Both the position numbers and the translations under genes were made by a program. Positions 8,708 to 17,395 of a stretch of 64,000 nt of DNA are shown piece by piece. The stretch lies in the NCBI RefSeq assembly GCF_002259415.1, contig NZ_NPFY01000004.1, positions 248,001 through 312,000 of the forward strand. Reading direction: 5' to 3'. The notes under the pieces were generated by a model. That model did no database searches. It was given only the letters and a program-made list of their open reading frames with translations, and had not been told where the DNA came from. Positions within the stretch are counted from its first letter, which is position 1, and each line of letters opens with the position of its first letter. This DNA comes from Rhodococcus sp. 14-2470-1b. GTDB lineage: Bacteria; Actinomycetota; Actinomycetes; Mycobacteriales; Mycobacteriaceae.

Positions 8708-9460
8708 TCAGTCCGGGAAGCTTCGTCGAATACCCTGCGCAGCCACCTGAAGAGCCGCAACCAATTTCGCCCGGTCTCGGCCCAGATCGGGAACCACGAT
8801 GCCCAGCGCGGCGATCACGTCGCCGTCGACGCGCTGGACCGGGACTGCTACCGAGCACGCGCCGAGCGTCATTTCCTCGACGGTGCGAGCGAACCCGTCG
8901 CGGCGCACTCGCCGCAACTCCCCTCGAAGCGTGCCAGGCTGCGTCACCGTGTACGGCGTGGCTCTGGTCAATGACACCAGGACGCGATCCTGCACCTCCT
9001 CGGGCGCGAAGGCGAGCAGCACTTTTCCGACGCCGGTGGTGTGCAACGGAAGCCGAGCACCGATCCGACTCACAGCAGGCACCGACGCGTGCCCGGCGAG
9101 CCGATCGAGGTACAGCACCTGATCACCGTCGCGGACGGCGAGGTGGACCGTCGCCAGGGTTGCTCCGTAGATGTCGTGCAGAAACGGCGACGCGATCTCA
9201 CGAAGATCGGCTTGCACGGGGGCGCGCATACCCAACTTCCACAAGCGTTGCCCAACGACATACTGACCCTTTTCGGTACGCACCAGCGCACCCCAGTCGA
9301 CCAGCTCGCCGACGAGGCGGTGCGCAGTCGCAGGCGCCAACCCCGTTGCGGCGGCGATGTCAGTGAGCGTGAGGGCTGCTCGATCTCCTTCGAAGGCTGC
9401 GAGAACCGCGAGAAGGCGGGCAGACACGGATTGCCCAGGATTTCTCGTGTTGCCCGCCAC
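8708..9460 (-). CDS. IclR-family regulator, probable pobA activator
   Basis: A 250-residue protein with an N-terminal winged helix (LTLTDIAAATGLAPATAHRL) and the C-terminal IclR effector domain (GARLPLHTTGVGKVLLA). The GTG at 9460 follows GGAGG, so it is preferred over the longer open frame to 9592. It lies immediately upstream of pobA in the same orientation; IclR proteins next to pobA in actinobacteria and proteobacteria respond to 4-hydroxybenzoate, so the same role is inferred. Confidence 0.85.
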   Translation of the reverse strand: MAGNTRNPGQSVSARLLAVLAAFEGDRAALTLTDIAAATGLAPATAHRLVGELVDWGALVRTEKGQYVVGQRLWKLGMRAPVQADLREIASPFLHDIYGATLATVHLAVRDGDQVLYLDRLAGHASVPAVSRIGARLPLHTTGVGKVLLAFAPEEVQDRVLVSLTRATPYTVTQPGTLRGELRRVRRDGFARTVEEMTLGACSVAVPVQRVDGDVIAALGIVVPDLGRDRAKLVAALQVAAQGIRRSFPD

Positions 9461-9588
9461 CTCGCACCTCCGTCGACGACTCTGTCGCGGTGTAGGAACC
9501 GCTGCCGATCTCGTCGAGAAGTGTAGCTTTTTCAGGCTTCCACCCCAGGACCGATCGAGCGCCCGAGTACCCCGGTGGCGGGAGCCCC

Positions 9589-10647
9589 TCACTGCTCACC
9601 GAGTCGATACAGCGTGGCGTCGATGGCATCGACGGCGACGACGATGCTCGATATCGCGGCTGTGTCGGCGCCTGCATCGGAAAGACCCTGGTGCACAACC
9701 TCACTCAACCGCATGGCCTCAGGCAGATGTTTTCCGAGCATGCGCGAGTACGGACTGTGGTGACGCGCCGGGTCGTTGCCCAGTTCGTCCAACGCGTCGG
9801 CGACGATGTCGAGTAGGTCCGCGACATCATCTCGCAGCCCGTCGCTGGAGTCCTCGAACCTGCTGGACAGTCCTTCCACTCCGACGACGACCGCCGCCAG
9901 CGAGATCAGCGTTCGGTCGAGTGTGCTCGCCGCGGGCCGATAGATGCGATCGCCGCCGACCCGGCTCCACGCGCGGCGGCGCACGTTGCCACGCAAACTG
10001 TCCCTGCCTCGATCGAGCGCTGCCGTGACTCCCGAGGCTTTGAACAATTCCCACAGCTCGGTCCGGAGTTCGCGGTGTACTCGAGCCCCGTCCCGCACCG
10101 CGAGTGCCAGGTTGCGCAGCAGCTCGGCCTGGCCTCTGGATCGTACGACGATGAGGTCACGTGCCTCGGAAAGGAATTCGGGGGGCACGACGACGGCGTT
10201 GACCGCGAGACCGACGATGGCACCGAGCGCGACGTCACCGATGCGGTACAGCACCATCACTTCGTCTGTCGCCGTTCCGTACAGGAGAACCAGGAGAGCG
10301 GTGATGGCGACCCACATGCCATCCGGCGCAAACACTCTCATCCTGCCGACGACCGTTCCGACGGCCACCGCCGCAGCCAGAGCGGCCACCGTCGGGAGTA
10401 CGCTCCCGGCCGCCGCCGCGATCGCGACGCCGACGGTGACGACCGCTACTTGGCGGACGGCCGCAGTCCCACTTGCCCGCACGGTCACACCGATCATGAA
10501 CAGCGCGGTGTACGGCGCGAGGAAGCTTTGCGGACTCCCGATGACGCGATCGGCCAACCACCACGCTGCGATCGCTGCGATCGTCGACTTCGTGGCCGCG
10601 ACGATCCACGGCCGCCCTACGGAACGGAAAATTGCTGTACCCGACAC
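9589..10647 (-). CDS. FUSC/ArAE-type membrane protein
   Basis: A 352-residue protein with about six N-terminal membrane segments (to roughly residue 155) followed by a soluble helical half. The architecture and the segment around GMWVAITALLVLLYG match the fusaric-acid-resistance / aromatic-acid-exporter group. Such proteins expel aromatic acids when they accumulate. Only 17 bp separate it from the upstream GntR gene, so the two are likely cotranscribed. Efflux of an aromatic acid beside pobA is a reasonable inference. Confidence 0.7.
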   Translation of the reverse strand: MSGTAIFRSVGRPWIVAATKSTIAAIAAWWLADRVIGSPQSFLAPYTALFMIGVTVRASGTAAVRQVAVVTVGVAIAAAAGSVLPTVAALAAAVAVGTVVGRMRVFAPDGMWVAITALLVLLYGTATDEVMVLYRIGDVALGAIVGLAVNAVVVPPEFLSEARDLIVVRSRGQAELLRNLALAVRDGARVHRELRTELWELFKASGVTAALDRGRDSLRGNVRRRAWSRVGGDRIYRPAASTLDRTLISLAAVVVGVEGLSSRFEDSSDGLRDDVADLLDIVADALDELGNDPARHHSPYSRMLGKHLPEAMRLSEVVHQGLSDAGADTAAISSIVVAVDAIDATLYRLGEQ

Positions 10648-10664
10648 AGTCGGGTGCTACCCCG

Positions 10665-11402
10665 CTACGCGGGGCCCCGAAACTCCGCTGCCCACGCCTG
10701 CGCAGACGGCGAGCCGTCGGCGAGTTCGGTCTCGATCGTTCGAACGAAACTGCGCGAGTTCTCGTCGTGCATCACGCGCAGGACAGCTTCTGGATCACCG
10801 GCGACGACGAGATCGAACAGTCGTCGGTGCCGTTCCGCTCGTTCGACGAGCGTCTCGTCGGCCGCCCGCGCCGAGCGGTTCATGCTCATGCACAGTTGCA
10901 ACTGGATGGACAAAGACCGATAGGACTCGTCCAGGCGACGATGACCTGCGAGTGCCACCAGCGCAGCGTGAAACCGGTAGGAATCCTCGACGGCCACATC
11001 TTCTCGGCCCGAGGCCGCGTGCGTCGTCATGACTTCGAGCGTCTCGCGCAACGCAGCGAGTGCGGATTCCGATTTCACGGGAACGCCCAGACGTACGGCC
11101 ATCGCCTCCAAATTCTCTCGCAGAGTGACGATTTCGTAGACGTCCTGCATAGTGAGGGGAGTCACCACTGCACCCACGCGCGGAGTCTGGACCAGCAGCC
11201 CCTCCTGCTCCAGGATGCGCATCGCTTCCCGAAGCGGTGGCCGACTGACTCCGAGTTCGCCCGTCAATCTGTTCTCGACGACGCGATCGCCCGGACGGAG
11301 CTCGCCGCGGAGAATCTTCGACCGAAGTGCGTCGGCAGCCAGTGCGGTGAGGCTGGGCGGGTCCGAGACGAGCCGGCCTGCGCGCGGAAGTGGTTTGCTC
11401 AT
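10665..11402 (-). CDS. GntR-family regulator (FCD domain)
   Basis: A 245-residue regulator: winged helix in the first ~80 residues (LRSKILRGELRPGDRVVENRLTGELGVSRPPLREAM region) and a C-terminal FCD helical domain with the metal-binding histidine pattern (RFHAALVALAGHRR, ERAERHRRLFD). The start at 11402 leaves out a short upstream extension that does not fit the family. It faces the TIM-barrel gene across a 95-bp gap that holds a perfect palindrome, and it precedes the FUSC gene. Confidence 0.85.
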   Translation of the reverse strand: MSKPLPRAGRLVSDPPSLTALAADALRSKILRGELRPGDRVVENRLTGELGVSRPPLREAMRILEQEGLLVQTPRVGAVVTPLTMQDVYEIVTLRENLEAMAVRLGVPVKSESALAALRETLEVMTTHAASGREDVAVEDSYRFHAALVALAGHRRLDESYRSLSIQLQLCMSMNRSARAADETLVERAERHRRLFDLVVAGDPEAVLRVMHDENSRSFVRTIETELADGSPSAQAWAAEFRGPA

Positions 11403-11456
11403 ATGAGGCGTTACGGTACCGCGCTCGCGACACGACCCGGTTCCACACACTTGATT

Positions 11457-11466
11457 AGGTTAACCT
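11457..11466. promoter_or_regulatory. GntR operator candidate AGGTTAACCT
   Basis: Perfect 10-bp palindrome 31 bp before the TIM-barrel start and 54 bp before the divergent GntR start. FCD-type GntR proteins bind short palindromes in exactly this kind of gap. Confidence 0.45.
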
Positions 11467-11497
11467 CTCATTGTCTACAGAAATCGGAGGTCGATCG

Positions 11498-12289
11498 ATG
11501 ATCGCGCTGTCCACCGGACGCGGACCACTCGAACCTGGTTTCGAGTTCGCGGCCGCCGCAGGTGTCTTCGCCTTGGAACTCGCGTGCCAGGAGCCCGAGA
11601 ACAAGCCGCGCACTTTCGACGACACGCGCATCGCGACCGTCCGCGGACTCGTCGAGTCCTTCGGCATGAGATGTGTCGTGCACTCCGCGTCGGCGGTCAA
11701 CTCCGCAGAAACCGATCCAACCGTCCGGCCCGCCGTCGTCGCCCACTTGCTCGAGTACATCGATCTCACCGACCGCCTCGGGCTCGACACCTTGATCGTG
11801 CACGCCGGCTATCACTTCGGACTCGGTCTCGACGAGCCGCTCGACGCCCTCGCGCTAACTCTCGGCGAGGTCGCCGGCCGGGCGCACGACCGCGGAATCA
11901 CGATGGTCCTCGAGAACATGAACGTTCTTCCGGTCGAGGCCGAGATTCGCTACCTGGGATGCACGGCCGAGGAAGTTCTGGCAATTCTCGACTCCGTCGA
12001 TTCGCCTGCACTGAAGGCATGCCTCGATGTGGGTCACGCCCATCTGCTCCCGGGCGGTGTCTCCCAGTTCGTCGACGTACTCGGGCCGCGCGTCGCCTAC
12101 GTTCAGCTCACCGACAACGACGGCGTCGTCGACGATCACCTGGCGCTCGGACGGGGCACCCTGGACGTCGTCGGCACGTTCGACCTCCTCGACCGCGCCG
12201 GCTACGACGGGCTGATCGGCATCGAACTGCACGATCCCACCGACCGGATGGACAGCCTCCACCACCTCAGGTCGCTCGGCCTGATGTAG
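11498..12289 (+). CDS. sugar-phosphate isomerase/epimerase-like TIM barrel
   Basis: A 263-residue xylose-isomerase-like TIM barrel. Metal-site features include Glu in VLENMNV, Asp/His in CLDVGHAHLL, the QLTDND strand and the terminal IGIELHDP. GGAGG is placed 8 nt before the ATG at 11498, which decides the start. Family members act on sugars, inositols or hydroxypyruvate-like substrates; the reaction here is unknown. Its divergent GntR suggests an inducible catabolic role. Confidence 0.75.
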   Translation: MIALSTGRGPLEPGFEFAAAAGVFALELACQEPENKPRTFDDTRIATVRGLVESFGMRCVVHSASAVNSAETDPTVRPAVVAHLLEYIDLTDRLGLDTLIVHAGYHFGLGLDEPLDALALTLGEVAGRAHDRGITMVLENMNVLPVEAEIRYLGCTAEEVLAILDSVDSPALKACLDVGHAHLLPGGVSQFVDVLGPRVAYVQLTDNDGVVDDHLALGRGTLDVVGTFDLLDRAGYDGLIGIELHDPTDRMDSLHHLRSLGLM

Positions 12290-12350
12290 CTCCCGCAAAC
12301 GACGGGCAAACGGACCCACGTTCACGAAAGATCGTCCGACCACAAGATTT

Positions 12351-12372
12351 CCGACCAGAAGGTCGGTTCTGG
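12351..12372 (+). terminator. small hairpin after the TIM-barrel gene
   Basis: CCGACC-AGAA-GGTCGG (12351-12366) can fold, or alternatively CCAGAA pairs with TTCTGG (12355-12372). There is no T tract. It could end the TIM-barrel transcript; weak evidence. Confidence 0.3.
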
Positions 12373-12455
12373 CGTACTTCGGGATCGTCTACATCCGTGA
12401 TCATGGGCGCTATGCTGGCCGGGACCTGTCCCTTCCCGACCCGAGGCACTGACCT

Positions 12456-13628
12456 ATGAGCGTGTTGACGCGCCGAGCCGGTGTAGAGCCGCAGCGCTTG
12501 ACCGCGCGGTTCGACACGCGCACGGCGATGGTGATCGCCAGCGCTACCGGCGCGCTGCCTCTCCTCGCCATCGCAATGATCTCGCCCACGTTCCTGAAGC
12601 CAGGGGCATTCCCGCTCCTGTGCGCGATCGTGGGCTTCACGGCGCTCACCGTTGTCGTTGCGCTGAAGATCGGTCGCCTGACCGATGTTCAGTTCGCGAT
12701 ACTCGGCAGTGGTGGCATGGTCGGAGTCGCGATCTCCGCGTACCTCATCGCCGACCCGTCGGGCACTCGGGCAGTGACGTCGATGTTGGCGGTCGTCCCC
12801 GCCATCGCCGCTGCCGGGTCGCCGCCGAAGATCACCGCCGCGGTCACCGCCGGTTCAGTTGTTCTCGCGACGTGGCTGTCGTCGATCACACTGTCCGATT
12901 CCGGAGTGGCCGTCACCGTCGTCGCCGTCGGAGCTGCCGCGACGACCGTTCTGGTCCCTGTCGTACTGATCGCCGCTCTACGGCGCTCGCTCCTGGCAGT
13001 CAACGGTCGCCTGAGCGTGCTGGCGAACACCGACCCGCTGACCCGCCTGTTGAACCGCCGGGGAATGCTGTCGCAGGTCGAGGCCCTCCTGGACAAGGCA
13101 TGCACCAGCCGCGGTCGGATATGGGCCTACGTCGTGGACATCGACCACTTCAAATCCGTCAACGACACACTCGGCCACGCCGCCGGAGATCGGGTTCTCG
13201 TCACCATCGCCGAAGCGCTTCGCCACGCGACCGCTCGAACCGGCTCGCAGGAGGCCATCGTCTCGCGCATCGGTGGTGAGGAATTTCTGATCCTCACCGA
13301 ACTGCAACCACGTACGCCGCTCGAAAGCGCGATCCTCGACAGCGTTCGCGCGGAATGCGAGGTCACAGTCAGCGTGGGCTCGGTGACGGTGGACGTGCGT
13401 GCCGCCCTCGATCCCCGGCTCAATTTCGGTGCCACGAGCGAGAGCTCGCACGTCGAACACGTCGTGGACACCATCATGCACGCCGCGGACAACGCGCTGT
13501 ACGACGCGAAGTCCAGCGGGCGTGACCAATCCGCACATGCAGGTGCTGTCCTGGTCACCTGGGAAGCGCACACTCCCGAACAACGAAGTGACCTGGCAGC
13601 CGAGGTCGCACGACGCGCGATGCCGTGA
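12456..13628 (+). CDS. membrane diguanylate cyclase (GGDEF)
   Basis: A 390-residue protein with about six membrane helices in the first ~180 residues and a C-terminal GGDEF domain. The active-site motif is GGEEF (273-277), one of the catalytically competent forms, so synthesis of c-di-GMP from two GTP is expected. No RxxD inhibitory site stands directly before it. It adjoins a GNAT-fold protein and a ThiF-like protein; a GGDEF gene next to a ThiF/MoeY-type gene also occurs in Mycobacterium (Rv1354c/Rv1355c, from memory). Confidence 0.85.
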   Translation: MSVLTRRAGVEPQRLTARFDTRTAMVIASATGALPLLAIAMISPTFLKPGAFPLLCAIVGFTALTVVVALKIGRLTDVQFAILGSGGMVGVAISAYLIADPSGTRAVTSMLAVVPAIAAAGSPPKITAAVTAGSVVLATWLSSITLSDSGVAVTVVAVGAAATTVLVPVVLIAALRRSLLAVNGRLSVLANTDPLTRLLNRRGMLSQVEALLDKACTSRGRIWAYVVDIDHFKSVNDTLGHAAGDRVLVTIAEALRHATARTGSQEAIVSRIGGEEFLILTELQPRTPLESAILDSVRAECEVTVSVGSVTVDVRAALDPRLNFGATSESSHVEHVVDTIMHAADNALYDAKSSGRDQSAHAGAVLVTWEAHTPEQRSDLAAEVARRAMP

Positions 13629-13642
13629 CAAGAAGCGAGTAT

Positions 13643-14464
13643 TCAGGCCACAGCCGACGACTCGAGCGGGCCGCACAGAGCGTGCGCGTCCCGGACCATG
13701 TCCTCCCACACCGCCGGCTGAGCTTCACGCGAGAACGTCTCGCGGTCCCACCACATCAGGCGGGTCCGGTACTGCTCGCTCGGGTACGCCGCCGCAGGCA
13801 CGTCGACGTCGATGCGGCCACCCGACGACTCCCACTGACGAAGAACATGGTCGGCCGCGCTGGCGAACAAGTAGCGACTTCCGGTCAACTCGATGGTCGG
13901 CAGTGCCGTGCGCGCGAGCAAGGCAGAGACCTCTCGCCCCGGACTGCCCTTGCCCACCCAGGCGCTTTTCATCTCGACGATTCCGTAGGGCAGCCGAGTC
14001 CGGAGTTGCCCGGCGACAACGTCGAGTCCGGGCGAGTTCTCCCATTCGACGAGCACGTGCGACTGTTCGATGAGGGTGTACGGTCCTTGCGCGCGCACTC
14101 CGCCGAGCATGTCACCGGACGAGTCGAGGACGACGTAGAAGAGTGTGGTCGTCGCGCCGGACGCAACCTCATCGATGTCCAGCGCCCGGGTCACCCCGTG
14201 CCGCGAGTACGACGACCAGGCGCCGTCGACGTATCGGTCCCACAGTTCGGGCGCGGCCGCAGGAGTTGCGACCACCAGTTCCATCGTGCCGTCGCTCGTC
14301 ACGCTCGATCGCGGTCCGAAGGACGACCCGAGCATGGTGTTTGCCGTTGTCAGGCGGGGCCTGATGCCGCGGATGTCTCGGCCCTTGTACTGAACGGCCG
14401 AGTGGTGGACGGCCGAGTGGTGGACGGCCGATGTGCGTGCAGATCCTGTCGTGTGTGCAACCAC
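13643..14464 (-). CDS. GNAT-fold (acyl-homoserine-lactone-synthase-like) protein
   Basis: A 273-residue protein. The middle part (LFYVVLDSSGDMLGGVRAQGPYTL, then IVEMKSAWVGKGSPGREVSALLARTALPTI) resembles the N-acyltransferase fold of LuxI/FeeM-type enzymes: strand-strand, an arginine-bearing loop, then an acidic/aromatic strand. GTG at 14464 follows AAGGAG with good spacing. The N-terminus contains SAVHHSAVHH, made by a 15-bp DNA repeat. Its divergent partner is a ThiF/E1-like gene, a linkage that suggests amide or thioester chemistry on a small molecule. Function not established. Confidence 0.5.
   Translation of the reverse strand: MVAHTTGSARTSAVHHSAVHHSAVQYKGRDIRGIRPRLTTANTMLGSSFGPRSSVTSDGTMELVVATPAAAPELWDRYVDGAWSSYSRHGVTRALDIDEVASGATTTLFYVVLDSSGDMLGGVRAQGPYTLIEQSHVLVEWENSPGLDVVAGQLRTRLPYGIVEMKSAWVGKGSPGREVSALLARTALPTIELTGSRYLFASAADHVLRQWESSGGRIDVDVPAAAYPSEQYRTRLMWWDRETFSREAQPAVWEDMVRDAHALCGPLESSAVA
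14396..14430. repeat. 15-bp tandem repeat, 2.3 copies
   Basis: The unit GGCCGAGTGGTGGAC occurs at 14396-14410 and 14411-14425, with a partial third copy. It lies inside the GNAT-like gene and encodes the repeated SAVHH, keeping the frame because the unit is a multiple of three. Length variation by slippage would not break the protein. Confidence 0.85.
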
Positions 14465-14784
14465 GTCTTAACTCCTTGAGAACGGTCCAGATCCCCGAAT
14501 GGAACCGGACGAGGGCACTGCCGGACGGCAGTCCACTCATTCTTCCCGGTAGTTGGGGTCGTTTGCCCAGCTAGTAACTCCGATGACCTGCAGAAAGCCC
14601 GCAGGTGATGAGATCGCACACACGCGAGCAGGCCGCTTTCCAGATTTGCGGTTGAATCTTTGTGTCAGGTCACGACCACGATCGATGCCGCTCGCCACAG
14701 CGTCCGGGGCGGTGTTCCGCTACCTTGACGGCAGCGGCAGGACTTCCGGCCGCATCGGACGAAACATCGAAGAACGAGGGTGAC
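14465..14784. other. 320-bp divergent control region, GNAT-like / ThiF-like
   Basis: No gene is visible. The region holds a 16-bp palindrome, ACTGCCG-GA-CGGCAGT at 14517-14532, about 53 bp upstream of the GNAT-like start, which may be an operator for one or both genes. I find no convincing promoter boxes. Confidence 0.4.
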
Positions 14785-15807
14785 GTGGCAGAGCACGTTG
14801 TGTTGAATGTGGCCGAAACGAGCGGCCGCGAAGCGTACGAAGAGATTGCCGCGCAGAGCGGAATCCATGTCTTCGACACCAGTGTCACACAACGTAAATC
14901 GCTCGGCGAGCTTCGTCCGACACCGGGGGCGGACGTGCTCGAGGAACCTCTGTGGTGGGTGCACTACCCGTGGCGTCACGCGCTGGTTCGGGTCCTCGGT
15001 CCCGCTGCATTCCGGTTGCTCCGGTTGGATCGGAACCGAAACAAGATCACAGCGTCGGAGCAGAACGCTCTGTCCGAACTGCGGGTGGGTGTGGTCGGAC
15101 TGAGCGTCGGTCACGCCGTCGCGCACACCCTTGCCATCGAAGGCCTGTGCGGTGAACTACGTCTCGCGGACTTCGACGAACTCGACCTGTCCAACCTCAA
15201 CCGAGTCCCGGCGTCGCTCTTCGATTTGGACGTCAACAAGAGTGTCGTCGCATCCCGTCGAATCGCAGAGCTCGACCCGTACCTGTCGGTGGTCGAGTTC
15301 CAGGACGGGTTGACGCCCGAGACGATCGACTCGTTCCTGGACGGCCTCGACATCGTCATCGACGAATGCGATTCTCTCGACGCGAAATTGACGCTTCGCG
15401 AGAACGCGCGTCGCCGAGGCATACCGGTGATCATGGAGACCAGCGACGGCGGGATACTCGATGTCGAGAGGTTCGACGTCGAGCCGGATCGTCCCCTGCT
15501 CCACGGCCTGCTGGGCGACCTCGACGCTTCTGCTCTCCGCGACATCACACCGGAGCAGAAGGCTCCGCTGGCAGCACGAATCCTCGATCCCGCCAAGCTC
15601 ACTCCGCGGATGCTCGCGTCGGTGCCTGAGATCGGCAAGACGTTGTCGACGTGGCCTCAGCTCGGGAGCGACGTCGCGCTCGGTGGAGCGTCCGTTGCGG
15701 CCGTCGTCCGATCCTTCGGCCTCGGAAACCCACCGAGCTCGGGCCGAGTCCGCATCAACCTCGATGCGCACATCGCGGCGATCGAGGACCTGCGCGCGGA
15801 GGCGTGA
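14785..15807 (+). CDS. ThiF/MoeB/E1-like adenylating protein
   Basis: A 340-residue protein with the E1-like Rossmann core: RVGVVGLSVGHAVAHTLAIEG (nucleotide loop, variant of GxGxxG), LADFDELDLSNLNRVPAS (conserved D..NLNR), and IVIDECDSLDAK with a later IPVIMETSDGG. The first ~85 residues are an extra N-terminal domain. The CxxC zinc pairs of MoeB/ThiF are not evident. GTG at 14785 follows GAGGG; the upstream open frame has no ribosome site. It is divergent from the GNAT-like gene, so the two probably act together in a small-molecule or conjugation pathway that I cannot name. Confidence 0.65.
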   Translation: MAEHVVLNVAETSGREAYEEIAAQSGIHVFDTSVTQRKSLGELRPTPGADVLEEPLWWVHYPWRHALVRVLGPAAFRLLRLDRNRNKITASEQNALSELRVGVVGLSVGHAVAHTLAIEGLCGELRLADFDELDLSNLNRVPASLFDLDVNKSVVASRRIAELDPYLSVVEFQDGLTPETIDSFLDGLDIVIDECDSLDAKLTLRENARRRGIPVIMETSDGGILDVERFDVEPDRPLLHGLLGDLDASALRDITPEQKAPLAARILDPAKLTPRMLASVPEIGKTLSTWPQLGSDVALGGASVAAVVRSFGLGNPPSSGRVRINLDAHIAAIEDLRAEA

Positions 15808-15818
15808 GAGGGCGCCCC

Positions 15819-16610
15819 TCAGCTGTGCCAGTCCACGGCGGTGAACGGCGCCTCGGTGGTGATTCGGCCTGCGATGCCCGCATGAGCGAACTCCTTGGCC
15901 GCGGACACTGCGTCGGCGACGTCGGTGCCCTTGGCGAGTTCCGCGGTGATGGCGGCGGCGAACACGCATCCAGCGCCGGACACCCGCTCGTTACCGATCT
16001 TCGGCGCTCGTAGCACCGTGATGTCGGTTCCGTCGAAGAACACGTCGACGGCCTCGTCACCGGGCAGACCGGCGCCGCCCTTGACCGCGACGTAGCGCGG
16101 GCCGAGATCGGCAATACGTCGAGCTGCCTCCGCGAGGTCGTCGACCGTCTCCAGCGACTCCATTCCGGACAGCGTCTGCGCTTCGAAGAGGTTGGGGGTG
16201 ACGACGGTGGCGAGCGGGAGAATTTCGCTGCGCAGCGCGTTGTCGGTGTCCAAAGCAGCGCCCGGCTCCTGGCCCTTGCAGATCAGCACCGGGTCGACGA
16301 CGACGTGCCGCCACGGCTGCTGCTTCAGCGATGACGCGACGGTCGCCACGGTTTCCGGAGTCCCGAGCATTCCGATCTTCACGACATCGAGAGCATGTGC
16401 GGACGTGGCCGCCTCGATCTGGTCGGCGATGACCTGGCCGGCGATCGGGACGAATCGGTGGCCCCACCCTGCCTTGGGATCGAAGGACACGATGCATGTG
16501 ATCGTCCCGACACCGTAGACACCCAGTTTTTCGAACGTCTTGAGGTCGGCTTGCAGTCCGGCACCTCCGGTCGCTTCCGAGCCTGCGATGACGTACGCGA
16601 TCTTCGACAT
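15819..16610 (-). CDS. ThiD/PdxK-type kinase (ribokinase fold)
   Basis: A 263-residue ribokinase-fold kinase. It opens MSKIAYVIAGSEATGGAG, typical of hydroxymethylpyrimidine/pyridoxal kinases, keeps QADLKTFEKLGVYG and ends with the anion hole and catalytic base ERVSGAGCVFAAAITA. The usual GTGCxxSAAIAA motif is here SGAGCVFAAAITA. It phosphorylates HMP or pyridoxal; the two activities cannot be separated from sequence. The start at 16610 avoids a long basic N-extension of the open frame. Only a 97-bp gap separates it from the divergent dedA-type gene. Confidence 0.8.
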   Translation of the reverse strand: MSKIAYVIAGSEATGGAGLQADLKTFEKLGVYGVGTITCIVSFDPKAGWGHRFVPIAGQVIADQIEAATSAHALDVVKIGMLGTPETVATVASSLKQQPWRHVVVDPVLICKGQEPGAALDTDNALRSEILPLATVVTPNLFEAQTLSGMESLETVDDLAEAARRIADLGPRYVAVKGGAGLPGDEAVDVFFDGTDITVLRAPKIGNERVSGAGCVFAAAITAELAKGTDVADAVSAAKEFAHAGIAGRITTEAPFTAVDWHS

Positions 16611-16694
16611 GCGGCCATTATTGCGGAGGACCCGATGCCCACTCGAATCGGACGTGGGCCGTCGCCGTCGCCGCCGGCCTTTTGTCCGATTCGA

Positions 16695-16700
16695 TACAGT
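16695..16700 (+). promoter_or_regulatory. leaderless -10 box of the DedA gene
   Basis: TACAGT stands 7 nt before ATG 16708 with no ribosome-binding sequence in between. Confidence 0.45.
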
Positions 16701-16707
16701 CGATGCA

Positions 16708-17391
16708 ATGAACGACGCGTACCTTGCCGCAACCAGCACCGATCTCGGCGGAATCGCCGGGTGGGCAGTCGGCTTGATGGAGACCATCGGCGGACCGGGG
16801 GCAGGCATCGCCGTCGCCGCGGAGAACTTCTTCCCACCGTTGCCCAGCGAGATCATCCTTCCGCTGGCCGGCTTCACCGCGTCACGCGGCGGAATGTCCC
16901 TTGTCGAAGCTCTGTTCTGGACCACCGCGGGATCCGTCGTGGGCGCACTGGTTCTGTACTGGCTGGGTATGAAGCTGGGCCGGGATCGGATGTACTCGAT
17001 CGTCGATCGGATTCCGTTCGTCGACACCGGTGACCTCGCCAAGGCCGAGGACTGGTTCACACGACACGGCCGCTCGGCGGTGTTCTTCGGCCGGATGATT
17101 CCCGTCGTTCGATCCGGCATCTCCATACCCGCGGGCGTGTCCCGAATGCCGTTGGCCCAGTTCACCCTCTACACGACGCTCGGAAGCCTGCTCTGGAACT
17201 CGATCTTCGTCCTCGCCGGATTCTTCCTCGGCGAGAACTGGCACTACGTCGAGACCTACGCGTCGATTTTCCAGTACGTCGCCATCGGCGCCGCAGTCCT
17301 CCTCGTCGGATGGTTCGTGACGAAGAAGATCCGGGCACGAAGGTCCACCGAGCAATCGACCGGTACGGTCACCGATCGACCCGAAGGGTGA
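16708..17391 (+). CDS. DedA-family membrane protein
   Basis: A 227-residue inner-membrane protein of the DedA/VTT family. The re-entrant motif ENFFPPLPSEIILPLAGF near residue 40 and the second-half signature FFGRMIPVVRSGISIPAGVSRM (conserved R..P..R..I..PAG) are intact. DedA proteins recycle lipid carriers (undecaprenyl phosphate or phospholipid flipping). The start at 16708 follows a leaderless -10 box. The C-terminus is a basic/polar cytoplasmic tail. Confidence 0.9.
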   Translation: MNDAYLAATSTDLGGIAGWAVGLMETIGGPGAGIAVAAENFFPPLPSEIILPLAGFTASRGGMSLVEALFWTTAGSVVGALVLYWLGMKLGRDRMYSIVDRIPFVDTGDLAKAEDWFTRHGRSAVFFGRMIPVVRSGISIPAGVSRMPLAQFTLYTTLGSLLWNSIFVLAGFFLGENWHYVETYASIFQYVAIGAAVLLVGWFVTKKIRARRSTEQSTGTVTDRPEG

Positions 17392-17395
17392 GCGC

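Noticed and set aside
15819..17165. N-terminal extension of the ThiD/PdxK-like kinase to 17165
   Set aside because: The extra 185 residues are antisense to the DedA gene and resemble no kinase domain.
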